Shown here: piece after piece, positions 53,951 to 61,626 of the stretch
Layout: every line of letters begins with the position of its first letter
How positions within the stretch are numbered: position 1 is the first letter of the stretch
NCBI RefSeq assembly: GCF_022429625.1
Contig: NZ_CP092483.1
Location: forward strand, 992,001 to 1,056,000
Reading direction: 5' to 3'
Source: Devosia lacusdianchii
Lineage (GTDB): Bacteria; Pseudomonadota; Alphaproteobacteria; Rhizobiales; Devosiaceae
DNA length: 64,000 nucleotides
Notes under the pieces: generated by a model
The model's input: only the letters and a program-made list of their open reading frames with translations
What the model was told of the DNA's origin: nothing
Database searches by the model: none
Translations under genes and position numbers: made by a program

Positions 53951-54891
53951 GCTTGCACCTGGCGGGCAAGAAATGCATCGAGTTCGGCGCGAGTTGAGGT
54001 CCCCTCCATCGGTCCCTTGCGGCCTACCGCCAAAGCCCCGGCGCCGTTGGCGCGGCGCAGGTTTGTCTCTGCGTCCAGTCCGGCCAGCCACCCCGCAAGG
54101 AATGTTGCGCCAAAGGCATCCCCGGCCCCGGTCGGGTCGATCTCTTCGACCGAGAAGGCTGGTACCGAGAGGTCTTTCGTGCCGTCAACATAGCGTGCAC
54201 CGGCCGCGCCCTGCTTGAGCACGACAGCACGAACCCCCCGGGCCAGAATGTCCCTGGCGGCGGTTTCTTCGGTGATTGCGTCGGAGAAAAGCAGCACCTC
54301 TGCCCCGCTCGGCATGAACAGGTCCGTTTGCGCCAGCACCTTATGCAGCGCCGCGCGTAACCCAGTAAACTCCAGCATTTCCTTGCGAATATTGGGGTCG
54401 AACGACACTGTGCCGCCGCGCGCCTTGACTTCGCCGAGTGCGAACAGCACGGCCTCGATAATACCCGCTGACACGAGTGACGATCCCATGACATGCAGAT
54501 GCCCCGCCGAAGCGATGACCGCTCTCGCCTCAGAGGTCAGACCGATCTGTCCATTGGCGCTGTGCTTGATGTTGAACACGAAGTCGCGCTGTCCATCCCC
54601 ACGGTAGCGTACGAACGCGCTGCCGGTCACCGCATCCTCATGGACCCGGATCGCCGAGACATCGACGCCGTCCTGCTTGAGCCGCTCGATATTGAGCCAG
54701 CCGAAATCGTCATTGCCTACACAACTGATCATGGCGCAGGGCTGACCTTGTTTGGCCATCTGGTCGATAAAAATGGCCGGGGCGCCCGAAGGGTAGGGCC
54801 CAACCAACGCGATGGCTTCGCGAAAGCCGTTGCCCGGCGCGACGGCCATGATCTCGACGACGATCTCGCCAATGGTCACAACTTTGATCAA
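53947..54891 (-). CDS. PfkB-family sugar kinase, probable tagatose kinase
   Basis: 314 aa when started at TTG 54891 (IKVVTIGEIVVEIMAV); AAAGG lies 12 bases upstream, so the start is tentative. Ribokinase-fold marks: GPYPSGAPAIFIDQMAKQGQ, SCVGNDDFGWLNIERLKQDG, and the anion-hole/catalytic motif DPTGAGDAFGATFLAGWLAG. The GatZ-like protein is encoded directly behind it with ATGA overlap. The pair matches the D-tagatose kinase plus 4-epimerase module used for galactitol/altritol/tagatose in Agrobacterium. The remnant of a ROK repressor lies just upstream, so the operon may have lost its regulator. Confidence 0.85.
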   Translation of the reverse strand: MIKVVTIGEIVVEIMAVAPGNGFREAIALVGPYPSGAPAIFIDQMAKQGQPCAMISCVGNDDFGWLNIERLKQDGVDVSAIRVHEDAVTGSAFVRYRGDGQRDFVFNIKHSANGQIGLTSEARAVIASAGHLHVMGSSLVSAGIIEAVLFALGEVKARGGTVSFDPNIRKEMLEFTGLRAALHKVLAQTDLFMPSGAEVLLFSDAITEETAARDILARGVRAVVLKQGAAGARYVDGTKDLSVPAFSVEEIDPTGAGDAFGATFLAGWLAGLDAETNLRRANGAGALAVGRKGPMEGTSTRAELDAFLARQVQA

Positions 54892-55021
54892 AGCGGTTGC
54901 TGCCTTTCGGAAAAGAGGATGACAGGGTTCGCGTACCGGTCGCTCCGGCAACGCCCTGTTCGCCGGGGTGAAGGACTTTATCGTCGACCGAGAGCATGCG
55001 TTGGTGCATCAAAACCGCCCC

Positions 55022-55126
55022 GCCCAGCGCGCGTGCCAGGTCGGCCCGGCTCATGCCGCCGCCGCGGGACAGCACGTTGAGAGCCCGCAATGCATTGAGG
55101 TATCGGATGGATTGAGGGGTTGCCAT
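55022..55126 (-). pseudogene. Truncated ROK-family repressor (HTH remnant)
   Basis: From ATG 55126 the minus strand encodes QSIRYLNALRALNVLSRGGG and then MSRADLARALG, the N-terminal winged HTH of a ROK repressor (compare the intact gene at 43747-44934). After about 35 residues similarity stops and the frame continues with unrelated sequence. No ROK domain follows before the PfkB gene. It was probably the regulator of the PfkB-GatZ operon before deletion. Confidence 0.6.
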
Positions 55127-55221
55127 GACTTGCCGCCGGTCTCGGACGTGAAACTACATTACTAGCCGGACTTCTCTTCCTGCACAGGACCCGTCCATCG
55201 GGACTGAACAGCTAATTGCAA

Positions 55222-55252
55222 AGTGCAGGGGCAGCCAGGTCGCCCCTGCACT
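55222..55252. terminator. Perfect hairpin, probable terminator of a lost gene
   Basis: AGTGCAGGGGC (55222-55232) and GCCCCTGCACT (55242-55252) form a perfect 11-base stem with a nine-base loop. It lies 17 bases after the stop of the minus-strand gene end at 55269. The run after the stem on that strand is only TTTGCAATT, so termination would be weak. Confidence 0.45.
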
Positions 55253-55268
55253 GCCGCGAGGGAGAGTA

Positions 55269-55316
55269 TTACGTGCTCTCGCGCAGATCGAGCAGGGCTT
55301 CCACGTTATCGGCGGT
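55269..55316 (-). pseudogene. 3' end of an unidentified lost gene
   Basis: On the minus strand 15 codons reading TADNVEALLDLREST end in TAA at 55269-55271 and are followed by a strong hairpin. This looks like the natural end of a protein gene whose body is gone; upstream it abuts the SDR fragment on the other strand. Family not recognised. Could be chance. Confidence 0.25.
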
Positions 55317-55319
55317 GCG

Positions 55320-55405
55320 AGGTCCTGCTGTTCATGCTCACCCGCCCGGCCAACGCCACCGTACCCGCCCTGATGCTCCTGCCGCAGAACCCCAGGACAT
55401 TTTGA
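55320..55405 (+). pseudogene. 3' fragment of a ribitol-dehydrogenase-like SDR gene
   Basis: The plus strand encodes LLFMLTRPANATVPALMLLP then QNPRTF and a stop, matching the last ~28 residues of the SDR at 49486-50214 (VLYMLTRPAHVTIRDLVILP). The nucleotide match is also clear, with shared CTGCCGCAGAACC and ACCCGCCCGGCC. No SDR body precedes it. It is a degenerate end left by duplication or recombination between related operons. Confidence 0.6.
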
Positions 55406-55544
55406 GCCACCGTCAGCCTTGTGACCTGGTAGACGATCGCGGAACCAACGCGCAGTCCATCACCGTCACACCCGTCACCGTTTCGCCGCCAAGCGGGGCT
55501 AACCCAAGCACAGATTGACGTCGACATTCTGCAGGCGAGATCGC
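55406..55544. other. Remainder of the fragment-rich intergenic region
   Basis: Nothing recognised here. Together with the fragments at 55022-55405 it separates the PfkB/GatZ operon from the SDR at the end of the next operon. The whole stretch 55127-55544 has no intact gene. Confidence 0.5.
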
Positions 55545-56312
55545 TTAGTTCCGCACCGGGAGATCGGTTGTGATGCGGTCCAGCAGGCCGGCTTGGCGGA
55601 TGTCGACAAACGTTCCTGAGAACTCGTCGCCAAAGCCGGCAGCGAGCCAGGCCACCGCATTGGCTGGTACCGAGGGGGGCAGTAGGTCGGCTTGTGGTAC
55701 GTCGGATACTTGATTGACCTTGGCCGTACGTATGGCCGCTTGCATATTGGTGTCGACCAGTCCGGGTGCGAAGGCGAATGCTTTGAGATTCTGGCTCGCT
55801 CCTTCGAGCGCGGTGGATTGGGTCAGCATCAGCAGTGCCGCCTTGGACGCGCAGTAGGCGGCCCAGCCGGGCAAGGGGCGAAGGGCTGCTCCGCTAACAA
55901 CGTTGATGACGCGGCCATGCGAGAGGTGGGGCCATAGCGCCGCCGTCAGCGCTGCGGGACCGGTGACATTGACGCGCATCGCTTGATCGAAGGCGATGGG
56001 GTCAATGCCTGGAATTGGTCCCATCGGCTCGATGGTTGCCGCGTTGTTGACGAGGACATCCAACCGCCCAAAGGCAGAGATGGCGGCGGCCGCTCGATCG
56101 TGCAGAGCGGGCAGGTCCGATACATCGAGTGCCAGTCCTGTGGCCGTTCCGCCAGCCTTTGTGATTGTCGCAATTGTCTGCGCGCAATCCTCGATGCGTC
56201 GCCCCGCGACGATGACCTTCGCACCGAAGCTTGCCGCAGCTTCGGCGATGGCAGCACCCAGTCCAGCCCTCGCGCCTGTGACGAGAACGATCTTGCCGGC
56301 AAGTGCGCTCAT
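55545..56312 (-). CDS. SDR oxidoreductase
   Basis: 255 aa. Cofactor motif TGARAGLG (12-19), NNAA, catalytic S140, Y153, K157 (NVVSGAALRPLPGWAAYCAS). The C-terminal part (FAPGLVDTNMQAAIRTAKVN; AWLAAGFGDEFSGTFVDIRQ) is longer than in classical SDRs and recalls sepiapterin-reductase-like members. Last gene of the seven-gene minus-strand operon; its ATG overlaps the preceding SDR stop by four bases. Likely oxidises an intermediate of the pathway; substrate unknown. Confidence 0.9.
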   Translation of the reverse strand: MSALAGKIVLVTGARAGLGAAIAEAAASFGAKVIVAGRRIEDCAQTIATITKAGGTATGLALDVSDLPALHDRAAAAISAFGRLDVLVNNAATIEPMGPIPGIDPIAFDQAMRVNVTGPAALTAALWPHLSHGRVINVVSGAALRPLPGWAAYCASKAALLMLTQSTALEGASQNLKAFAFAPGLVDTNMQAAIRTAKVNQVSDVPQADLLPPSVPANAVAWLAAGFGDEFSGTFVDIRQAGLLDRITTDLPVRN

Positions 56313-57115
56313 TTCGTTGGTCCGCGCTGGGCGGCTTCGCGGACGGTTTCGGCGGCAGGTGTTGCAGCATAGGCCTGGAAGCCGCCCGTGATGTTGATCA
56401 GTTCACCGGTGATAAAGCCGGTATCCGGCCCCATTAGCCAGGAGACCCCATTGGCGACATCGTCGGGGGTGCACCAACGGTGCAGCGGGATGGTGGAAAC
56501 CACTTCGGCCTCGAACTCCGACCATTCCTTGCCCAGCTTTTCGGCCTTGCGGCGGAAGGCAGCTTCCATGCCGGTGCCCGGGCCGACATGGCCGGGGGCG
56601 ATGCCGTTCACGCGGACGCCGCTGGTGGCCATTTCGATGGCAAGGCATTGAGTGAGGCCCCAGATGGCATTCTTGGAAGCGATATAGACCGACGAGAATG
56701 GGTTGCCGAAGCCGAGCTTGGTGATGATGTTGACGATGCGTCCGTCACCCTGCATCGCCATGATGCGCGCGGCTTCGCGGCACATGAGGAAGGTGCCGCG
56801 GCTATTGACGCGGTGGATGCGATCCCAGTCGTCGGCGCTGGTTTCGACCACCAGCGATTGCATGTGGATGCCGGCATTGTTGACGAGGCCATAGAGGCCG
56901 CCGTGCCGGTCGGCGATAGCGCGCACGCCGGCGGTGACCGAGGCTTCGTCGCCGATATCGAGCATCTGCGCGTCGCAGCCGATGTCGGTGGCGGCGGCCC
57001 GGGCGGCCGCATCGTCGCGATCGGCGACGACGACGGTGTGCCCATCGGCATGGAGACGACGGGCAATGGCGCGGCCGATGCCGCCGGCGCCGCCGGTGAC
57101 GATGATCGCGCTCAT
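56309..57115 (-). CDS. SDR oxidoreductase with Thr in place of catalytic Ser
   Basis: 268 aa. Cofactor motif TGGAGGIG (7-14), NNAG at 79-82, Y144 and K148 intact. Where the catalytic serine is expected (NISS), the sequence is N129-I-I-T132, so Thr replaces Ser and the loop to the Tyr is one shorter. C-terminal end FITGELINITGGFQAYAATP is typical of sugar-acid and polyol dehydrogenases. Coupled by ATGA overlaps to both neighbours. Thr can substitute in catalysis but this is rare. Confidence 0.9.
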   Translation of the reverse strand: MSAIIVTGGAGGIGRAIARRLHADGHTVVVADRDDAAARAAATDIGCDAQMLDIGDEASVTAGVRAIADRHGGLYGLVNNAGIHMQSLVVETSADDWDRIHRVNSRGTFLMCREAARIMAMQGDGRIVNIITKLGFGNPFSSVYIASKNAIWGLTQCLAIEMATSGVRVNGIAPGHVGPGTGMEAAFRRKAEKLGKEWSEFEAEVVSTIPLHRWCTPDDVANGVSWLMGPDTGFITGELINITGGFQAYAATPAAETVREAAQRGPTK

Positions 57116-57933
57116 GCGGCGCTCCAGGCGCGGAACAGGTCACGCATCTTTACAGTCTCCGTCAGAACGTCCTGGTGCAGGGTGTCGAAATAGCCCTGGT
57201 GGACATATTCGCTGGATAGCCAGCCTTGGTAGCCAGCGTCGCGGAAGGTGGCGAACATGGCGGGGAAATTGAGTGTGCCCTCGTCGAGGCGCGTCTGCAG
57301 GGCGCCGGGCCGGGCCTGCCGCAGATGAGCGTGGCCAAACCATGGTGCCAGGGCGTCGATCTCTTCCTGTCTATAACCGGAGACGGCGAAATGGGCGTAG
57401 TCGATGGCCAGCTTGACGCCGGGCGCGCGCTGGCAGAGCTCGGCCGTGATGGAAGGGCTTTCGAGATAGGAATGGACATGCGGCTCGATGCAGACAGTAA
57501 TGCCGGCCTGCGCCGCAGCGTCCAATAGTGGCTTCAGGGATTCAACCGTTTCGGTAAGTGCCTGTGAGCGGCTTTGGGCGCCGTTGATGACGCCGGGCAG
57601 GATGAAGACGGTCGGCGACCCGGCGGCGACGCAGAATTTGAGCGCCTGACGGAAATCGACGAGGTTTTCCGCGCGATGGGCAGGATTGGCCAGGTTGCGC
57701 TCGACCGTGTCATTGCCGAACAGGTGATAGAGGTTGGAGATCTCGACCGGCAGGCGCTGGCGAATCTCGGCGGCGTAGCGGTCCGGTTCGCCCAGGAGAC
57801 GCGGCTTGTCGAGTGCCGAGCGATAGAAATAGCCGACGTCGACGCCTTCGATGCCGAGCACTTTGGCGAGGCCGCCGACTTCGTCGAGCGTCAGTTGTGG
57901 AAAGGACCACGAGGTCACCGAAAAACGGATCAT
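57112..57933 (-). CDS. TIM-barrel sugar isomerase/epimerase
   Basis: 273 aa xylose-isomerase-like TIM barrel. Metal-site candidates: CIEPHVHSYLESP (Glu, His), KLAIDYAHFAVSG (Asp, His) and WFGHAHLRQARPG (His), then GTLNFPAMFATFRDAGYQGW with LSSEYVHQGYF (Glu). It is not closely similar to the TIM-barrel protein at 46162-46983. Predicted to isomerise or epimerise a keto-sugar or sugar acid made by the Gfo/Idh/MocA enzyme encoded directly upstream (ATGA overlap). Confidence 0.87.
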   Translation of the reverse strand: MIRFSVTSWSFPQLTLDEVGGLAKVLGIEGVDVGYFYRSALDKPRLLGEPDRYAAEIRQRLPVEISNLYHLFGNDTVERNLANPAHRAENLVDFRQALKFCVAAGSPTVFILPGVINGAQSRSQALTETVESLKPLLDAAAQAGITVCIEPHVHSYLESPSITAELCQRAPGVKLAIDYAHFAVSGYRQEEIDALAPWFGHAHLRQARPGALQTRLDEGTLNFPAMFATFRDAGYQGWLSSEYVHQGYFDTLHQDVLTETVKMRDLFRAWSAA

Positions 57934-58979
57934 CGCACGTCCTCCATCCGCCCCGAATGGGCCGAGCGGTACATGGCGTCGAGCAAAACCGCCGAGCGCA
58001 TGCCGACCGTGCCATCGGCCGGATTGGTCGCAGGAGCGCCGCGGCAGAGATCGACCAGCAGGGTGATCGGGGCGATCGACTCATAGCCGCCCGCGTCATC
58101 GGGCAGCGTTTCGATATGAGTCTTGCCGTCGTGACGAATGACTTCGACGCGGGCGCGCTCGATGTCGAATAGCAACATACCCTCGGTGCCAAAGACGCGG
58201 ATATCGATCTGATAACCGCGCGCCTTGGGCACGGTGGCCGAACCCGACAGGGAGACCGTGGCGCCGTTGCTGAGTTCGACCACGGCGGCGTCGTAGAAAT
58301 CGACCCCGGCGGGGGACAGGCCGGTGCGGGCAAAGACCTTGACCGGGTCGAGGTCGACAATGCGGAACAGGGCGCCGAGGCCATGGGTCAACTGGCCCCA
58401 GCCATAGCCGCCGAAATTGTTGGGATCGGCCCAGGTCGAGGCGGGCGGGCGGAACAGGTGGTCCTGCGTTTCGGCCATGGGCTGGCCGCCGAACAGGTCG
58501 GTCAGGGCCGAGGCCATCTGCGCCACCACATGGCGCACGTCGCCAATCCAGCCTTCGGCCACCAGCCGATGGGCGGTCTCGACGATGGGCTTGTAGTTCC
58601 AGCCATAAGGCATGACGATCTGGGCTTTGTGGGCGTGCGCGGTGTCGACGAGGGTGCGCGCGTCGGCGGCCGTGGTCGCCATCGGCTTTTCGATCAGCGT
58701 GTGGAGGCCGCGCGTGAGCGCCATCTGGGCATGCTGGAAGTGCAGCGTGTGGGGTGAGGCCACCACGACGCCATGCAACTGTTCGCTCTCCAGCATGGCC
58801 TGGGCATCGCGGTAGGGTTTGACGCCGGGGAAGCTGGCAGCGACCTTGTCGAGGCCTTCCTGATCGGGGCGATTGACCGCCAGCGTGCCGACATTGGGAT
58901 TGGCCAGCAGCGCCGGGATGTGGCTCAGCGTGGCCCACCAGCCGGCGCCGATGACGCCGATATTGACCTTGTCACTCAT
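57930..58979 (-). CDS. Gfo/Idh/MocA-family oxidoreductase
   Basis: 349 aa from ATG 58979, overlapping the upstream stop; the frame is open far upstream only as shadow. Rossmann motif NIGVIGAGWWATLSHIPAL, the EKP lysine K98 in LIEKPMATTAADA, and the C-terminal domain with YGWNYKPIVETAHRLVAEGW and NNFGGYGWGQLTHGLGALFR. The substrate-side His in QLTHGLG is typical of the family. NAD(P)-dependent dehydrogenase of a sugar or sugar-acid hydroxyl. Confidence 0.92.
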   Translation of the reverse strand: MSDKVNIGVIGAGWWATLSHIPALLANPNVGTLAVNRPDQEGLDKVAASFPGVKPYRDAQAMLESEQLHGVVVASPHTLHFQHAQMALTRGLHTLIEKPMATTAADARTLVDTAHAHKAQIVMPYGWNYKPIVETAHRLVAEGWIGDVRHVVAQMASALTDLFGGQPMAETQDHLFRPPASTWADPNNFGGYGWGQLTHGLGALFRIVDLDPVKVFARTGLSPAGVDFYDAAVVELSNGATVSLSGSATVPKARGYQIDIRVFGTEGMLLFDIERARVEVIRHDGKTHIETLPDDAGGYESIAPITLLVDLCRGAPATNPADGTVGMRSAVLLDAMYRSAHSGRMEDVR

Positions 58980-59959
58980 GGCTTGCCTCCCTGCGTGCCG
59001 ATGGATCCGGGGACGGGTTTGCGCAGGGGCCGTCCGGCCAGGTGCGCGGCGATATCGTCGGCCACCAATTGTTGCAATCGGGTGATGGCCTGCTCGGAAT
59101 ACCAGGCGGCGTGGGGCGTCAATGTCAGATTGGGGGCGTCGCGCAGTGGCGAATTCGACGGCAAGGGCTCGGTGCCGAACACGTCGAGGGCGGCTCCAGC
59201 GATCGTGCCGGCCTTGAGCGCGTCGGCCAGTGCGGCCTCGTCGATCAGCGCGCCGCGAGCGGTGTTGATGATGACGGCATTGGGTTTCATCCGGGCGAGA
59301 CGGTCGGCATTGATGAAGCCAGTGGTTTCGGCGGTGGCGGGAGCATGGAGGCTCAGCACGTCGGCCTGGGTGATGAGGTCGTCGGGCGAGACGCGGCGGA
59401 CGTTGAGGCTTTCGGCGGTGGCGGCGTTGAGCATCGGATCGGCGACGATGAAGCGGAAGCCTGAAGGCGCGAGGCGCTTCAGCACTGAACGGCCGATCTG
59501 GCCAAGCCCGAGAAAGCCGATCGTCGTATCGGCATAGGCGGGTAGCGGCTTGGCGATCTTGACGGCGGCCCACTCGCCCCGGCGCAGGCTGGCGTCAAGC
59601 GGCACGATCTTGCGCAGGTGCATCAGGATCAGCGCGGTGGTGTGGTCGGCGACTTCGTCGAGACAATAGTCGGGAACGTAACCGGTTGGTACGCCCTGAT
59701 CATTGGCGGCGGCGATGTCGATATTGTCGAAGCCGATGCCGTAGCGAACCACGGCGGCGCCGGGTGCTAAGGCGGCAATGGCGGCGCGGCTCATCGGCGC
59801 GAATTGCACGATGGCGACGTCGGCGCCGGCCACAGCAGCGGTCACGTCCTCAGCGGTGCGGCACTGGAAGGCGGCGAACTCGGCGCCGGCGGCGCGAGCC
59901 GCCTCAGCTTCAGCGTCGAGGCTGGGAAAGGTGTAATCGGTGACGACGACGCGCATCAT
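58976..59959 (-). CDS. D-isomer-specific 2-hydroxyacid dehydrogenase
   Basis: 327 aa from the first of two ATGs (59959). NAD-binding GLGQIG at 151-156 and the catalytic triad R235 (NTARGALID), E264 (GTEPLP) and H283 (LTPHAAWYS) are complete. N-terminal part with VQFAPMSRAAIAALAPGAAV resembles C-terminal-binding-protein-type members. It reduces a 2-keto acid to a D-2-hydroxy acid or the reverse, which fits a pathway through a 2-keto-3-deoxy sugar acid or glyoxylate/pyruvate derivative. Coupled by ATGA overlaps on both sides. Confidence 0.93.
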   Translation of the reverse strand: MMRVVVTDYTFPSLDAEAEAARAAGAEFAAFQCRTAEDVTAAVAGADVAIVQFAPMSRAAIAALAPGAAVVRYGIGFDNIDIAAANDQGVPTGYVPDYCLDEVADHTTALILMHLRKIVPLDASLRRGEWAAVKIAKPLPAYADTTIGFLGLGQIGRSVLKRLAPSGFRFIVADPMLNAATAESLNVRRVSPDDLITQADVLSLHAPATAETTGFINADRLARMKPNAVIINTARGALIDEAALADALKAGTIAGAALDVFGTEPLPSNSPLRDAPNLTLTPHAAWYSEQAITRLQQLVADDIAAHLAGRPLRKPVPGSIGTQGGKP

Positions 59960-60735
59960 TGTCCTGCCAGATAATCGTGGACGATCTCGCCGGTGACGAG
60001 GGTGAAATCGGCGCGCCAGTAGAAGGCTTCCAGCGGCTCGACCACGGGCAGGCGGAAGATCGGCGCCTGGGCATTGGGCCGCAATTCGACCGTGGCCGGG
60101 CCGCGCCAGCATTCGTGCACGACCACGTCGGTGAGCTTGCGCGAGGTGATCTGGCGGATCGCCGGCGTGCCATCGATGTGGTTGATGGCCTTTAGATTGA
60201 GATTGGTGCCGAAGTCGAAATGGGCGCGGATTTCGGCCGGGTCGGCCCGTTGCTGCTTATAGGGCGTGGTGACGGTGATGACGTCGATGCCGTTGCGCTC
60301 GACGCCGCCGACGATCAGGTCGCCGCGAAAATCGAGGAAGGGATTGGCGAGCTTCTTGGGCTGGCCATGCACCTCGCGGCCATGGGCGACGCCGCCATCG
60401 GAGGACAGGAACAGATAGGGCGAATAGGCGCCGCTGCGGCCATTGGGGAGCTTGGCGCCAAACATCACATTGGCCTCGTGATAGGGGCCGATCCAGCTCG
60501 TGTCGTTCATCTTGTAGATGTGGATGGCGACCACATCGCCGGTGGGTTCGACCGGTGGCGGCGCAAGGAAAGCGGCCGCCGCCGCATCGGTGCGCCAGAA
60601 CACCGTCAACACCTCGGCATTGCGAAAGGTGAAGGGGAAGGGCGGGATGAAGGGGGCGTCCCAGGGGGTGGAGAAGCCGCCAGCCAGAATGTCGGCTTCG
60701 GTGACCTTGTCGAGGCCCCAGCGTTTGTCGCTCAT
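59956..60735 (-). CDS. Acetoacetate decarboxylase family protein
   Basis: 259 aa, usual family length. The Schiff-base lysine pair is K127-K128 in GREVHGQPKKLANPF, and E87 in YHEANVMF corresponds to the active-site Glu of clostridial acetoacetate decarboxylase. Not all family members decarboxylate: some act as aldolase-dehydratases or hydratases on keto acids. In an operon with a 2-hydroxyacid dehydrogenase and divergent from a dehydratase, it more likely processes a keto-deoxy sugar acid than acetoacetate. Overlaps the GntR gene upstream and the dehydrogenase gene downstream by four bases each. Confidence 0.88.
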   Translation of the reverse strand: MSDKRWGLDKVTEADILAGGFSTPWDAPFIPPFPFTFRNAEVLTVFWRTDAAAAAFLAPPPVEPTGDVVAIHIYKMNDTSWIGPYHEANVMFGAKLPNGRSGAYSPYLFLSSDGGVAHGREVHGQPKKLANPFLDFRGDLIVGGVERNGIDVITVTTPYKQQRADPAEIRAHFDFGTNLNLKAINHIDGTPAIRQITSRKLTDVVVHECWRGPATVELRPNAQAPIFRLPVVEPLEAFYWRADFTLVTGEIVHDYLAGQ

Positions 60736-61484
60736 TTTGCCCTCATGGAGGCTTGGGTGGATTGGAGCACGTGGCTCATGTGGGTGGCCATGGCGAGGCG
60801 CGCGGCCTCGGCGTCACCGGCGCGCAGGGCGGCGATGATGGCGCGGTGATCTGTTATCGAGGTGGTGATCACATTGGGCGTTTCCGACGCCGTCTTGCGG
60901 AATTCCTGGCCGAGAATGTTGAGGCTCTGGGCGGCGCGGGCGAGGAAGTCGTTGCCGCTGAGTTCGGCCAGCCCGCGGTGAAAAGCGGTATCGAGCTCGC
61001 GGTATTTTGCCGGTTCCAGCTTGGCCGCGTCCTGCAGATCAACCAGGTCCGTCAGGGCGTCGAAATCGGCCGGGGTGGCCTGGGCGGCGGCCAGCGCGGC
61101 GATCTCGCCTTCGATTAACCTGCGGGCATCATAGAGTTTTTCGACTTCGCTGGCGCGCAAGGTGAGGAAGAAGGTCAAGGGACCGAGCAGGTCGCTGGCT
61201 TCGAGTTGGGAAACGAAGGCGCCGCCGCCATGGCGAACTTCCACCACGCCCAACACATCCAATGCGCGGATTGCCTCGCGCAGCGTCGGGCGGGAAACGT
61301 CGAAGGTTTCGGCGAGCTTGCGTTCGGAGGGGAGCTGGTCGCCGGGCTTGAGCTCGCCCGTGGTGACGAGGCTGAGGATGCGGGCCACCAGCAGCTCGGT
61401 CAGTCCGGCCTTCTTGAGAGGCGCTTCGCCGCTGAAATCACTCACAGGCAAGCTGGTGTTCTCCTCGCAATGCGCTGGCAGCAT
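60732..61484 (-). CDS. GntR-family regulator, FadR/FCD subfamily
   Basis: 250 aa from ATG 61484. The GTG at 61526 also opens the frame but lies inside the palindrome at 61512-61528, so it is rejected as start. Winged HTH: LSLVTTGELKPGDQLPSERK then LAETFDVSRPTLREAIRALD, followed by VVEVRHGGGAFV. FCD domain with LYDARRLIEGEIAALAAAQA, AFHRGLAELSGN and DHRAIIAALRAGDAEAARLA, metal-binding histidines included. First gene of the seven-gene operon and divergent from the dehydratase gene. It probably represses both through TGGTCTGACCA-type sites, released by a sugar acid. Confidence 0.92.
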   Translation of the reverse strand: MLPAHCEENTSLPVSDFSGEAPLKKAGLTELLVARILSLVTTGELKPGDQLPSERKLAETFDVSRPTLREAIRALDVLGVVEVRHGGGAFVSQLEASDLLGPLTFFLTLRASEVEKLYDARRLIEGEIAALAAAQATPADFDALTDLVDLQDAAKLEPAKYRELDTAFHRGLAELSGNDFLARAAQSLNILGQEFRKTASETPNVITTSITDHRAIIAALRAGDAEAARLAMATHMSHVLQSTQASMRAK

Positions 61485-61511
61485 GCTTGCTGTCTTCTTG
61501 CACAAGTGGCC

Positions 61512-61528
61512 AAGTGGTCTGACCACTT
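61512..61528. promoter_or_regulatory. GntR/FCD operator (palindrome)
   Basis: AAGTGGTC-T-GACCACTT is a perfect 17-base palindrome containing TGGTCTGACCA, the core typical of FCD-type GntR operators. It lies between the GntR gene (start 61484) and the dehydratase gene (start 61627), and a TTGACG -35-like box (61530-61535) for the plus strand touches it. Two related sites lie at 63476 and 63541. Confidence 0.75.
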
Positions 61529-61626
61529 ATTGACGTAGCAGGCGCTTCGGTGCTAGTCAATCGATCGGCACGACGAGCCCGGCCAACGGGTCCGCCCCGA
61601 AAGTGGGAATTGGAGGACAGCATACG

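Noticed and set aside
54710..55021. Continuation of the ROK-like frame after residue 35
   Set aside because: Reads out of frame through the PfkB gene start; only the first ~35 residues resemble a ROK HTH.
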